Shown here: piece by piece, positions 36,342-44,809 of the stretch
Layout: each line of letters starts with the position of its first letter
Position numbering within the stretch: position 1 is the stretch's first letter
Assembly: GCA_965279065.1 (NCBI GenBank)
Contig: OZ257134.1
Span: 2,852,001 to 2,916,000, forward strand
Length of the DNA: 64,000 nt
Direction of reading: 5' to 3'
Source of the DNA: JAKAXS01 sp965279065
GTDB taxonomy: Bacteria; Pseudomonadota; Alphaproteobacteria; Rhizobiales; Hyphomicrobiaceae
Notes under the pieces: model-generated
Databases searched by the model: none
What the model saw: the letters and a program-made list of their open reading frames with translations, nothing else
Told to the model about the DNA's origin: nothing
Made by a program: the position numbers and the translations under genes

Positions 36342-37787
36342 ATGGCGACCATCCATCCCGTCATCCTATCGGGCGGTTCCGGCACCCGGCTCTGGCCGTT
36401 GTCCCGCGAGATGTATCCAAAGCAGTTCGTCCGGTTTCTCGAAGGCGACGACAAGACCATGCTCGGCGCCGCGCTGGCACGCCTTCCCGAGGCTGCCGGA
36501 TTCTCTGCTCCGATCCTCATGTGCAACGATGATCACCGCTTCCTGATCAGGCGCGAGATCGAACAGGCAGGGATCGTGCCCAGCGCAGTCGTGTTGGAGC
36601 CGTCGGCACGCAACACGGCGCCAGCCATCGCCGTGGCCGCACGGCTCGCCGCGCGCCTGGACACCAATGCCATCATTGCCGTCCTGCCGTCTGACCACGT
36701 CATCGCCGACGTGGCAGGTTTCGTAATGGGCGTCAGACGTGCCGCTGCGGTCGCTGCCACCAATAGGTTGGTGCTGTTCGGCATCAAGCCGTCACAACCC
36801 CATACCGGATATGGCTACATTCGCCGTGGCACCCCACTGCCAGGATCCGTCGAGGCCTACGACGTCGTCTCATTCTTCGAAAAACCAGACGCCGCCCGGG
36901 CCGCCGCGTACCTCACCGACGGCCAGCACTATTGGAACAGCGGTATATTCGTATTGCACGCCTTGACGTTCCTCGATGAACTGCGCCGCTTCGAACCTCA
37001 GGTTTATGAGGCCGCCGAGCGCGCCTTGGACGGCGCCGAGCAGGACCTCGAATTCTTGCGACTCGACACCAAGCCGTACATTGCTTCCCCGTCGATATCG
37101 GTCGATCACGCCGTCATGGAGCGCACGTCTCTGGCGGCGATGCTACCGCTCGACGTCGGCTGGAATGACGTCGGCTCGTGGTCATCGCTTTGGGAAATGT
37201 CTTCGCACGATGATCAAGGCAATGCCGTGCAGGGCGACGCGATCCTTCACGATAGCAGCGGCTGCTACGTCCACTCCGGCAGCAACAGCCTGGTCTCTGC
37301 GATAGGCGTGAAAGATCTCGTCATCGTCGACACGCCGGATGCCGTCCTAGTCGCCGAAAAGAGCCGCGCCCAGGATGTCTGCAAGATCGTCGCCGAGTTG
37401 AAGCGCACCAGGCGTTCCCAGCACGCCCAGCATCTACGCAACGCACGTCCGTGGGGCTTCTTCGAAACGCTGAATGCCGGCCCGCGCTTTCAGGTCAAGC
37501 TGTTGCACGTCAAGCCCGGCGGCCGTCTGTCGGCTCAGATGCACCATCATCGCTCGGAGCACTGGGTCGTCGTGCAAGGCACGGCGCGAGTCGTCGTCGA
37601 TGGCGCCGAAACGCTCGTACGAGAGAACGAAAGCGTTTTCATCACCGCCACGCAGTGGCACCGGCTGGAAAACCCGGGCAAGGTCCCACTGGAGTTGATC
37701 GAAGTTCAACTGGGCGCCTATCTTGGAGAAGACGACATCATCCGCTCCGACGACGTCTATCATCGCACCCCCGAAGAGACACGATGA
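36342..37787 (+). CDS. manC: Mannose-1-phosphate guanylyltransferase/mannose-6-phosphate isomerase
   Basis: This bifunctional enzyme of GDP-mannose synthesis has 481 residues. The nucleotidyltransferase domain starts with SGGSGTRLWPLSREMYPKQF (10-29) and has the FVEKP-like FEKPD near 179. A C-terminal cupin (about 355-475) has PGGRLSAQMHHHRSEHWVV, the isomerase metal-site block. A short CTAGATCTAG palindrome lies at 36256-36265 upstream. It stands alone between two methylamine blocks; GDP-mannose would serve surface polysaccharide such as the locus at the right end. Confidence 0.93.
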   Translation: MATIHPVILSGGSGTRLWPLSREMYPKQFVRFLEGDDKTMLGAALARLPEAAGFSAPILMCNDDHRFLIRREIEQAGIVPSAVVLEPSARNTAPAIAVAARLAARLDTNAIIAVLPSDHVIADVAGFVMGVRRAAAVAATNRLVLFGIKPSQPHTGYGYIRRGTPLPGSVEAYDVVSFFEKPDAARAAAYLTDGQHYWNSGIFVLHALTFLDELRRFEPQVYEAAERALDGAEQDLEFLRLDTKPYIASPSISVDHAVMERTSLAAMLPLDVGWNDVGSWSSLWEMSSHDDQGNAVQGDAILHDSSGCYVHSGSNSLVSAIGVKDLVIVDTPDAVLVAEKSRAQDVCKIVAELKRTRRSQHAQHLRNARPWGFFETLNAGPRFQVKLLHVKPGGRLSAQMHHHRSEHWVVVQGTARVVVDGAETLVRENESVFITATQWHRLENPGKVPLELIEVQLGAYLGEDDIIRSDDVYHRTPEETR

Positions 37788-37966
37788 GCCACGCCAGGAA
37801 GGCGTTTTTTCCGTCTACGCAGCAGGCCCGTCGCATGCTCGCGGGGCACGCTCCACACCGCACAAAAAGATGGGCTCTCTTGCCAGCATCGTTCGCGTGA
37901 AGCCATTTCCCGACAAGAAAACCAAAAGCAGTTGTTTTCTTCTCAGTAATTATTGTTGCCCAGCAG

Positions 37967-37993
37967 TTGACCCGTGCCCGCGCCGGGTATAGT
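37967..37993 (+). promoter_or_regulatory. Candidate sigma-70 promoter of mgsABC
   Basis: TTGACC (37967-37972) and TATAGT (37988-37993) are separated by 15 bases, and the mgsA start is 36 bases further. The spacing is two bases shorter than ideal. The 240-base gap after manC, with AT-rich DNA at 37920-37960, supports an independent promoter here. Confidence 0.5.
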
Positions 37994-38029
37994 GTCATTA
38001 AGGTAGCCAGCTCATTTGGGGATCCTCGC

Positions 38030-38926
38030 ATGTGCGGAATCGTCGGATTATTTCTAAAGGACAAGTCCCTCGAACCTCAGCTTGGCGCCTTAACCGCTGA
38101 AATGCTTGGGACAATGTGCGATCGCGGCCCCGACAGCGCGGGCTTCGCCGTCTACAGTGACAGCACCAAAGGCAAGGCCAAACTCACGCTGCAGTCCCCC
38201 CGTCCCGAGGCTGATTTTGCCGGCCTCGAAAAATCGATCGGCAAGGCCATCGGCGGCGATGTCAGCATCCGCGTGAAGTCAACCCACGCCGTCCTCCTCG
38301 TCCCCGAAGGCAAGATTGACGCCGCCCGCGCCGCCATCCGCGCCTCGCATCCCTCGATCCGCATCATGGCGACCGGCTCGGCGATCGAAATCTACAAGGA
38401 AGTCGGCTACCCCACCGAAGTGTCGAAGGCCTTCGCGCTTTCGCAGATGCAGGGCACGCACGCCATCGGCCACACGCGCATGGCAACCGAATCTGCCGTG
38501 ACGACCATGGGCTCGCATCCCTTCTCCACGGGCTACGACCAGTGCCTGGTCCACAACGGCTCCCTCTCCAACCACAACAACCTGCGCCGCCAGCTCATCC
38601 ATGACGGCATGACCTTCGAAACCCAGAACGACACCGAAGTCGGCGCCGCCTACATCACCTGGCGCATGAACCAGGGCATGAACCTCGGCGAAGCGTTGAC
38701 CAAGAGCCTCGATGATCTCGACGGCTTCTTCACCTTCGTCGTCGGCACCAAGAACGGCTTCGGCGTGCTGCGCGATCCCATCGCCTGCAAGCCCGCCGTA
38801 ATGGCCGAGACAGACCAGTACGTCGCCTTCGGTTCGGAATATCGCGCGCTCGTCAACCTGCCCGGCATCGAACAAGCCAAAGTGTGGGAACCCGAGCCGT
38901 CGACGGTCTACTTCTGGGAGAGATAA
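38030..38926 (+). CDS. mgsA: N-methylglutamate synthase subunit A (glutamine amidotransferase, class II)
   Basis: Starting at ATG 38030 the product begins MCGIVGLF, placing Cys2 as the N-terminal nucleophile after Met removal. Upstream in-frame starts would bury it. The 298-residue protein is one GlxB/PurF-type Ntn amidotransferase domain (HTRMATES near 145; CLVHNGSLSNHNNL near 167). With mgsB and mgsC it corresponds to glutamate synthase cut into three parts. In methylotrophs that form makes N-methylglutamate from methylamine and glutamate. The GlxBCD homologues of rhizobia are the alternative; amine genes beside it favour Mgs. Confidence 0.85.
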   Translation: MCGIVGLFLKDKSLEPQLGALTAEMLGTMCDRGPDSAGFAVYSDSTKGKAKLTLQSPRPEADFAGLEKSIGKAIGGDVSIRVKSTHAVLLVPEGKIDAARAAIRASHPSIRIMATGSAIEIYKEVGYPTEVSKAFALSQMQGTHAIGHTRMATESAVTTMGSHPFSTGYDQCLVHNGSLSNHNNLRRQLIHDGMTFETQNDTEVGAAYITWRMNQGMNLGEALTKSLDDLDGFFTFVVGTKNGFGVLRDPIACKPAVMAETDQYVAFGSEYRALVNLPGIEQAKVWEPEPSTVYFWER

Positions 38927-38931
38927 ACGCC

Positions 38932-39633
38932 ATGGAGCGCGCGAATATTCGCACCGTCGATCTGGCCAAGACGACGCTGCGCGAGCTGAACCACGACCTG
39001 CACAAGCTCAATCCCGGCACCAATGACGGCGCCTGGGAAATCCTCAACGCCCGCGGCTTCCATGCCGTGGCCGTCGGCGTCGATGCCCCCATCACCATCG
39101 ATATCCGCGGCAGCGTCGGCTACTACTGTGCTGGCATGAACAAGCAGGCGGCCGTTACCGTGCACGGTTCGGCGGGCCCCGGCGTCGCCGAGAACATGAT
39201 GTCGGGTAGCGTACGCATCACGGGCGATGCCAGCCAATACGCCGGCGCTACGGGCCGCGGCGGACTGCTTGTGATCGAAGGCAACGCCTCGTCGCGCTGC
39301 GGCGTGTCGATGAAAGGCATCGACATCGTCGTCAAAGGCAACATCGGCCACATGTCGGCCTTCATGGCTCAGAGCGGCAACCTCGTCGTGCTTGGCGATG
39401 CCGGTGACGCGCTCGGCGACAGCATTTACGAAGCCCGCCTGTTCGTGCGCGGCACCGTCAAGAGCCTTGGTGCCGACTGCATCGAGAAGGACATGCGCGA
39501 CGAACACCACAAGGCGCTCGCAGCCCTGCTCGACAAGGCCGGCATAACCGGCGTGAAGACCAGCGAGTTCAAGCGCTACGGCTCTGCCCGCAAGCTCTAC
39601 AATTTCAACATCGATAATGCGGATGCGTACTGA
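38932..39633 (+). CDS. mgsB: N-methylglutamate synthase subunit B (GXGXG domain)
   Basis: This 233-residue protein is built only of the beta-helical GXGXG domain found at the C-terminus of glutamate synthase large chains (VGYYCAGMNKQAAVTVHGSA near 65-84; GRGGLLVIEGNASSRCG near 108). It starts 5 bases after mgsA, with GGGAG ahead, and its stop overlaps the mgsC start. It is a structural partner of the other two Mgs subunits. Confidence 0.87.
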   Translation: MERANIRTVDLAKTTLRELNHDLHKLNPGTNDGAWEILNARGFHAVAVGVDAPITIDIRGSVGYYCAGMNKQAAVTVHGSAGPGVAENMMSGSVRITGDASQYAGATGRGGLLVIEGNASSRCGVSMKGIDIVVKGNIGHMSAFMAQSGNLVVLGDAGDALGDSIYEARLFVRGTVKSLGADCIEKDMRDEHHKALAALLDKAGITGVKTSEFKRYGSARKLYNFNIDNADAY

Positions 39634-40967
39634 TGACCTACCATAATCCCCCCGTCACCCCCCGCAAGTCCGCCACCTTCGACGACTACACGCTGTCGGA
39701 GATCCGCCGCGCCGCCCAGACCGGCATCTATGACATCCGCGGCGCCGGCGCCAAGCGCCGCGTCCCGCACTTCGACGACCTGCTGTTCCTCGGCGCATCC
39801 ATCTCGCGCTATCCGCTGGAAGGTTATCGCGAGCGCTGCTCCACGTCGGTCACGCTCGGCACCCGCTTTGCCAAGAAGCCGATCGAGCTGAAGATCCCCA
39901 TCACCATCGCCGGCATGAGCTTCGGCGCACTATCGGCCAACGCCAAGGACGCCCTCGGCCGCGGCGCCTCCATCGCGGGCACCTCGACGACGACCGGCGA
40001 CGGCGGCATGACGCCCGAAGAGCGCGGTCAGTCCAAGACGCTCGTCTATCAATACCTGCCCTCGCGTTACGGCATGAACCCCGACGACCTGCGCAAGGCC
40101 GATGCCATCGAAGTCGTCGTCGGTCAGGGTGCCAAGCCGGGTGGTGGCGGTATGCTGCTCGGCCAGAAGATTTCCGATCGCGTTGCCGAGATGCGCAACC
40201 TTCCCAAGGGGATCGATCAGCGCTCCGCCTGCCGTCATCCCGATTGGACCGGCCCCGACGACCTCGAAATCAAAATCCAGGAACTGCGCGAGATCACGGA
40301 CTGGGAGAAGCCGATCTACGTCAAGGTCGGCGCCACCCGTCCCTACTACGACACCGCCCTCGCCGTGAAAGCCGGCGCCGACGTCGTCGTCCTTGACGGC
40401 ATGCAGGGCGGCACTGCCGCCACGCAGGAAGTCTTCATCGAAAACGTCGGCCTGCCGACGCTCGCTGCCATCCGCCCGGCCGTCCAGGCGCTGCAGGATC
40501 TCGGTATGCATCGCAAGGTTCAGTTGATCGTCTCTGGCGGCATCCGCAACGGCGCCGACGTTGCCAAGGCCCTCGCCCTTGGTGCCGATGCGGTCGCCAT
40601 CGGCATCGCCGCCCTGGTTGCGCTCGGCGACAACGATCCCGTCAACGAGGCCGAATACGTCAAACTCGGCACGACCGCCGGCGCCTATGACGACTGGCAT
40701 GAGGGCCGCGACCCCGCCGGCATCACCACGCAGGATCCCTTGCTGATGCAGCGCCTCGACCCGGTCAAGGCCGGCCGCCGTCTCGCCAATTATCTGAAGG
40801 TGATGACGCTGGAGCTGCAGACCGTCGCGCGCGCCTGCGGCCACAACGACATTCACAACCTGGAACCTGAGGACCTCTGCGCCCTCACCATCGAAGCTGC
40901 CGCCATGGCACGCGTCCCCCTGGCCGGCACGAGCTGGATCCCCGGCGTCACCCAGGGCGGTTTCTAG
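39633..40967 (+). CDS. mgsC: N-methylglutamate synthase subunit C (FMN glutamate-synthase domain)
   Basis: The 444-residue catalytic subunit has the FMN-binding TIM barrel of glutamate synthase: ITIAGMSFGALSANAKDALG near 90-109, STTTGDGGM near 118, GQGAKPGGGGML near 160, and LIVSGGIRNGADVAKALALG near 298-317. It condenses methylamine with glutamate to N-methylglutamate. The start overlaps mgsB by one base (TGATG). A clear terminator follows about 50 bases after the stop. Confidence 0.9.
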   Translation: MTYHNPPVTPRKSATFDDYTLSEIRRAAQTGIYDIRGAGAKRRVPHFDDLLFLGASISRYPLEGYRERCSTSVTLGTRFAKKPIELKIPITIAGMSFGALSANAKDALGRGASIAGTSTTTGDGGMTPEERGQSKTLVYQYLPSRYGMNPDDLRKADAIEVVVGQGAKPGGGGMLLGQKISDRVAEMRNLPKGIDQRSACRHPDWTGPDDLEIKIQELREITDWEKPIYVKVGATRPYYDTALAVKAGADVVVLDGMQGGTAATQEVFIENVGLPTLAAIRPAVQALQDLGMHRKVQLIVSGGIRNGADVAKALALGADAVAIGIAALVALGDNDPVNEAEYVKLGTTAGAYDDWHEGRDPAGITTQDPLLMQRLDPVKAGRRLANYLKVMTLELQTVARACGHNDIHNLEPEDLCALTIEAAAMARVPLAGTSWIPGVTQGGF

Positions 40968-41181
40968 CGCGACCCACACGAATTATCGCCAGGCATCCTC
41001 TGTTTTGGCGCTCCTCGACGGCGGGACCCAACCCCGCCGTTTTTTTGCGCCGATTATCCAGTGGCAGCGTTTGCTGAATCCCTGCAGCCATGCGCGTAGA
41101 TCCGCCGCACCACGCCCGTGGACGGCCATTCCCCCCAGACTTGTCAGCGCTGCCAAACCTGCCTATACCCTGGCCCCAGCG
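40968..41181 (+). other. Spacer between mgsC terminator and tRNA-Glu
   Basis: Apart from the terminator at 41018-41046 this 214-base stretch has no gene. It must hold the tRNA promoter; no clear -35/-10 pair is evident to me. Confidence 0.4.
41018..41046 (+). terminator. Rho-independent terminator after mgsABC
   Basis: An 8-bp stem (ACGGCGGG with CCCGCCGT, loop of seven bases) is followed directly by seven T residues. It is 50 bases downstream of the mgsC stop, the textbook form. Confidence 0.9.
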
Positions 41182-41256
41182 CTCCCTTCGTCTATCGGTT
41201 AGGACGTCAGATTTTCATTCTGAAAAGAGGGGTTCGACTCCCCTAGGGAGCGCCAG
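41182..41256 (+). tRNA. tRNA-Glu (anticodon TTC)
   Basis: All arms fold: acceptor GCTCCCT with AGGGAGC, anticodon stem TCAGA/TCTGA around loop TTTTCAT (anticodon TTC), T arm with GGTTCGACT, discriminator G and encoded CCA at 41254-41256. It is 75 bases long. Its 3' two thirds (from 41209) are repeated at 53079-53125, which marks this tRNA as the integration site of the downstream island. Confidence 0.95.
41209..41256 (+). repeat. attL-like 48-base repeat in tRNA-Glu
   Basis: This is the segment from the anticodon stem to the CCA end. It is repeated in direct orientation at 53079-53125, differing by one missing G in the T-arm G run. Confidence 0.85.
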
Positions 41257-41336
41257 TCTTTTCAGATAGATAGCGCGACGTAGCTTTCCATTCCGAAAAC
41301 TTCTACCTCCTTCGTTCTTGAAGGCCGTGCCGAAGC

Positions 41337-41975
41337 TCAGTCCGTCTCCAAGGCGTAGACGATGGGGATGAGAGCACTTGCCGCAAAAGCGGCAATCCAT
41401 AATCCCGACAGGCCGAAATTTCCGTAGGCGTAAGCTCCTAATACAGCCCCCAAGACAAGTCCCAGCCAGAGAGTCAGGTAGCGAAGCCATTCCAGTCGGG
41501 ATCCACCCCTCAGAGCGCTCGCGATCCCCTGAGCCATCCGCACGAGGGTGCCGGTCATATATGTGACTGGAATGCTGGTTGCTCCATCAGTCTCGAAGAG
41601 AGTGTTGATGGCGCCCATGGCGATGACGATAGCGGCGATGGCAAGAAGCTGAAAACCGAACGCGTTGGATACGGCGGCGGCAGTCAGTGCAACGGCCACG
41701 AACATCATCAGCGTCGTCCGCTGCGCTGCGCCCGCCGAGCGGCCTATGAGGGATCCCGCGATCACCCCGACAACGAAAAGCAGAATGATGGCGGCCGGGA
41801 TGAGCGCCACGGCTAGACTGTCGGCTGCAATCGCAGCGCCGAGCCGCGTCAAGTTACCGCTCATGAACGAGACGAAGAAACCGCCCAGACTTAGGAAGCC
41901 CAGCGCGTCAACATATCCCGACAACGCTGAAACGGCGACCGCGAGCGCGAGTAATTTTCGGTTATTACGGATCAT
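41337..41975 (-). CDS. DUF1275 (YoaK-like) membrane protein
   Basis: The 212-residue protein has about six hydrophobic helices and family phrases GYVDALGFLSLGGFFVSFMS (about 21-40), SGNLTRLG and VTYMTGTLVRM (near 133). YoaK/DUF1275 proteins are inner-membrane proteins of unknown function. I chose the internal ATG at 41975, which begins MIRNNRKLLALA, rather than a start 54 bases earlier that adds an odd Cys-rich leader. It is the first gene inside the island, convergent with the tRNA. Confidence 0.85.
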   Translation of the reverse strand: MIRNNRKLLALAVAVSALSGYVDALGFLSLGGFFVSFMSGNLTRLGAAIAADSLAVALIPAAIILLFVVGVIAGSLIGRSAGAAQRTTLMMFVAVALTAAAVSNAFGFQLLAIAAIVIAMGAINTLFETDGATSIPVTYMTGTLVRMAQGIASALRGGSRLEWLRYLTLWLGLVLGAVLGAYAYGNFGLSGLWIAAFAASALIPIVYALETD

Positions 41976-42418
41976 TGCACTACGCCGACAATCTTGAGGA
42001 CGACATAGCCAGCATACAGGTCGGACCATGGGGCGACACTGCGCCGGCTTCGACTACCGGCTACTTTTTTCAATGCGTATCCGTCTTTTGACGGCCGCAG
42101 ATGTGCGTCGGGTCTCTGACCTCTTCACGTACAATCTCAGCGCACCTGGCGATTTGTGCATCAAGGCGGACATTCCTTCGAATTCCGTCACGCCAGAATC
42201 GCCCAGTTCTGTCAGACCGCCGTGCCGGCAGGCATCGAGAGTGACATGGGGCTGCCAAGCCAGGCAAGCTTCCGTGCCTCCCGAACGCGACGCCGGGTAC
42301 TCGCTGGAATAGGGTCGAGACGCACCTGCGAACCCGGACAGCCAAATAGGCTCTTTCTAAACGTCCGGGCCGAACTTACATTGACCGGTGGTCGATGTGT
42401 GTGTTCGGGGTACGGCTG
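41976..42418. other. Non-coding stretch in the island
   Basis: These 443 bases contain several frames under 95 codons without family resemblance or good start signals. I see no RNA gene or repeat. Confidence 0.4.
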
Positions 42419-42682
42419 ATGACTTTACGGGACAGGCTCAATCTCATCCAAGGCAACACTGTGGATGGCGATCATCTGATCGCAATAAGGGAGAGCATGG
42501 CTCGCGCAGCCAGGCTAGCGAATGAAAACCGCCGCCAGCTAGCAATGTTGAGCGAGGTGGTAGACGACATCATCCTGCCACCGGCTCCACCTCAACCCCC
42601 ACCGCTGCCACGACTTCCTCCATACCCCTCGTTCGTTATTATGCGGGCTCGCGCCATGGTTCGGAATCGGCGTGGAGCCTGA
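42419..42682 (+). CDS. Small hypothetical protein with Pro-rich tail
   Basis: An 87-codon frame begins MTLRDRLNLIQGNTVDG. It has a plausible helical N-terminal half (about 20-55, ARAARLANENRRQLAMLSEV) and a proline-rich tail (PPAPPQPPPLPRLPP). No strong ribosome site is seen. I recognise no family; the heptad-like middle makes coding possible but unproven. Confidence 0.35.
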   Translation: MTLRDRLNLIQGNTVDGDHLIAIRESMARAARLANENRRQLAMLSEVVDDIILPPAPPQPPPLPRLPPYPSFVIMRARAMVRNRRGA

Positions 42683-42837
42683 CGCCCTTGTCCAGGTACG
42701 CCCTCCCGCATGGCTGACGGCGGTCTGTCCCCGATCGCAAGAAGCCTTCGCACATTGATAGATCGCGTTAGGTGATGTGATTTGGCGTGCAGACGATTCA
42801 GACTCATCCTGTCCGGGCATCCTTCTTCCATTCTTCC

Positions 42838-42866
42838 AACCCGCCCATTGGGGCGGGTTTTCTTTT
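42838..42866 (+). terminator. Terminator hairpin without an obvious upstream gene
   Basis: AACCCGCCC pairs with GGGCGGGTT (9 bp, loop ATTG), followed by TTCTTTT. The nearest upstream frame ends 155 bases earlier, so the transcript ended here may be a small RNA. Confidence 0.75.
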
Positions 42867-42992
42867 GCGGTTGAGGGCTCGACTTGCTCCGGCGGCAGGC
42901 CTATGTTGCGGCTTGGCTGCCAGTTACCCATCCTCAACGCCGGATATGCCACGACGGCTTAGGGATGAAGCAACTGCCAGCGCCAATTCAGG

Positions 42993-43018
42993 CCCGCCCC
43001 GCAAGGAGGCGGGTTTTT
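42993..43018 (+). terminator. Second terminator hairpin, same GC core
   Basis: CCCGCC (42993-42998) pairs with GGCGGG (43008-43013), followed by TTTTT. It shares its stem core with the hairpin 150 bases upstream, so the two could be copies of one module. Confidence 0.65.
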
Positions 43019-43210
43019 CTTTACCGGGCTGTCGGCTCTACGACCGCTGATGAGAACTTGGTGCTCTGGAAATGGGGCGCCGACCGCTTGCCAGTGTCTG
43101 TCCCCAAAGTAACAGCACGCTCGTCAACCCTGCTTCATACGACGCACGCTCGCTGGTCTATCAGATCACGCAGCCCGCTGATTGTGGTTACCTGTCAACG
43201 AAGGACATCG

Positions 43211-43888
43211 ATGATGCGAACGAACTTCCTGGCAACCGCTACGTCGGTTGCATTTCTTGGCCTGGCACCTCCCACGTTTGCCGCGGACGATGCCCAACCG
43301 GCGCCCACTGCACCACCTGCTCCCACCGCCGCATTGTCTCTATCCGGGGCCCTGCTGCAGGCACAGGTCGACAAGTGCCTTGCCGACGGTAGCATCACGG
43401 CTCAGCAAGTCCACGCGATGGCGGACAAGGAATTGATAGCCGCGCTCGACAAGTGCTCCAAAGTTGCAGCTGTTTCATCGCCGGCCGTAGCGGCACCCTC
43501 GCCGGCTGTCGAACAGCAGGCGTCGCCGCCCGTCAATGAGCAGAGCGTTCGTGTTGCGCGTTCCGGCAAGGTTGCCAAGCCAAAGGTGACCGCTGGCGTG
43601 CCCGCCCAGTCCAAAAGTGACCACAACCTGCGACCCACTCCCTTGCGTTCTCGTGCCGACGCAATAAGCGTTGATGGGCAAACAGGTAGCGTCGTCAGAA
43701 CGAAGCCTCAGCCCAGCGAGTTCGGTGTCAGTCCGAATGGTCATTTCAGCAACTTTTGGGAGACCGGCGAGCGTTCAAAGTTGGCCACGGCAGATCTCTC
43801 CGAGAACGGCAGTACCCGTTTGACGTCGCGCATCAGGTCGACCGTGAGGGAATTCGTGAAACGCCGGGAGGCCCCAAGCTCCAACTGA
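43211..43888 (+). CDS. Secreted hypothetical protein, Ala/Pro-rich
   Basis: The 225-residue protein begins MMRTNFLATATSVAFLGLAP and has a clear signal peptide with likely cleavage after TFA (about 23). AAGGA lies five bases before the first ATG. The mature part has a short helical segment with two Cys (DKCLADGSITAQ near 53 and LDKCSKV near 81). A long disordered Pro/Ala/Ser region and a basic C-terminus follow. No family recognised. It is probably exported to the periplasm. Confidence 0.55.
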   Translation: MMRTNFLATATSVAFLGLAPPTFAADDAQPAPTAPPAPTAALSLSGALLQAQVDKCLADGSITAQQVHAMADKELIAALDKCSKVAAVSSPAVAAPSPAVEQQASPPVNEQSVRVARSGKVAKPKVTAGVPAQSKSDHNLRPTPLRSRADAISVDGQTGSVVRTKPQPSEFGVSPNGHFSNFWETGERSKLATADLSENGSTRLTSRIRSTVREFVKRREAPSSN

Positions 43889-44054
43889 CGCGTCCGCTAT
43901 CGCTTTTTCCACGCCATTTCGACCAACCGTCGAACGGCCTCAGGTCTCGTCGGCAAGCCGTTCTCATCTCTTCGCCAGATGCCGACGACGAGGCGGACCA
44001 TCGCTCGCAGCACGTCGCGCAAATGTTGCCGATGTCCGCCGCCCAATCGTTCTT

Positions 44055-44687
44055 TCACGACGCAGCTTTGATCCATGCCGGAGCCGCGCTCGTACCCCAG
44101 CCAAGAAAGAAGCCGAAGTGGATGTTGATCTCGCCGACCGGCTCAAGGTAACGGGAGTTCGACAGCACGCCCGACTCGACGGGCTCGAAATCGCCTTTTG
44201 CGACGATGCCGGATACGACCTTCTTGGCGGCCTCGTCATCGCCCGCAACAAACACCTGCACGGCTCGACCCTCGCGCGCCTCGGCAGGCAGGAGCTGCGC
44301 GAAGATCGTGTTGAATGCCTTCACGACCTTAGCTTGCGGTGCAAGCTTCTGGATTTCCTCTGCCGCTGAAGTGGTGTGGCCGACAGTCAGCGCCCTGAAA
44401 TCTGGGGTGATTGGATTCGAAATATCGATGAGGATCTTGCCCGCAAAGCCGTCGGCCTCGCGGATCGTTTCAGCGGCTGCCGTATAAGGAACAGCCAGGA
44501 TCACGACATCGGCGAGCTTGGTGGCAGCAGTGATGCCGCCTCCTTCGGCACCCGCCCCAATCTCCTTGGCAAGCTTGGCTGCTTCTGCAGGATCGCGTGA
44601 GCCGATAGCGACTTTCACACCCTTGCTGGCAAGTAGACGTGCAAGGCCCCCGCCCATTTTGCCGGTCCCAATAATTGCGATGCTCAT
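44055..44687 (-). CDS. NADPH-dependent F420 reductase-like oxidoreductase
   Basis: The 210-residue Rossmann protein begins MSIAIIGTGKMGGGLARLLA (GTGKMG dinucleotide motif) with the phosphate-binding SRDP near 32. It belongs to the NADP oxidoreductase, coenzyme F420-dependent family, whose bacterial members often act as general NADPH reductases or related to NAD(P)-dependent dehydrogenases. GGAGA precedes the chosen ATG by eight bases. It is divergent from a LysR regulator across 122 bases, the usual arrangement of a regulator and its target. Confidence 0.85.
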   Translation of the reverse strand: MSIAIIGTGKMGGGLARLLASKGVKVAIGSRDPAEAAKLAKEIGAGAEGGGITAATKLADVVILAVPYTAAAETIREADGFAGKILIDISNPITPDFRALTVGHTTSAAEEIQKLAPQAKVVKAFNTIFAQLLPAEAREGRAVQVFVAGDDEAAKKVVSGIVAKGDFEPVESGVLSNSRYLEPVGEINIHFGFFLGWGTSAAPAWIKAAS

Positions 44688-44809
44688 ATCAGTTTCTCCG
44701 TTGCTCGGTAGCCGATGCTGGCGGCGTTGAACAACGATATGAACCCTTCGCAGTTTGAGATAAATCGTCATATGATGGGAAGACTAGAAACCAATGGTTG
44801 GAAATCGCA
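44688..44809. promoter_or_regulatory. Divergent promoter/operator region, reductase and LysR regulator
   Basis: The 122-base gap between the two divergent genes contains the palindrome TCATATGA at about 44768 and AT-rich DNA at 44735-44790. A LysR-type regulator would be expected to bind here, by analogy with the family. Confidence 0.45.

Larger units (their letters stand above)
42683..43210 (+). other. Intergenic stretch with two tandem GC hairpins
   Basis: No convincing gene occurs here, but two terminator-like hairpins about 150 bases apart (42838-42864 and 42993-43018) suggest one or two short transcripts. See the entries for each. Confidence 0.4.

Noticed and set aside
39930..40979. 349-codon minus-strand frame opposite mgsC
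   Set aside because: Shadow of the FMN-binding barrel gene.
41215..41490. Minus-strand frame ending ALPRGVEPLFSE
   Set aside because: The tail is the tRNA-Glu read backwards, a common annotation artefact, and the rest overlaps the DUF1275 gene.
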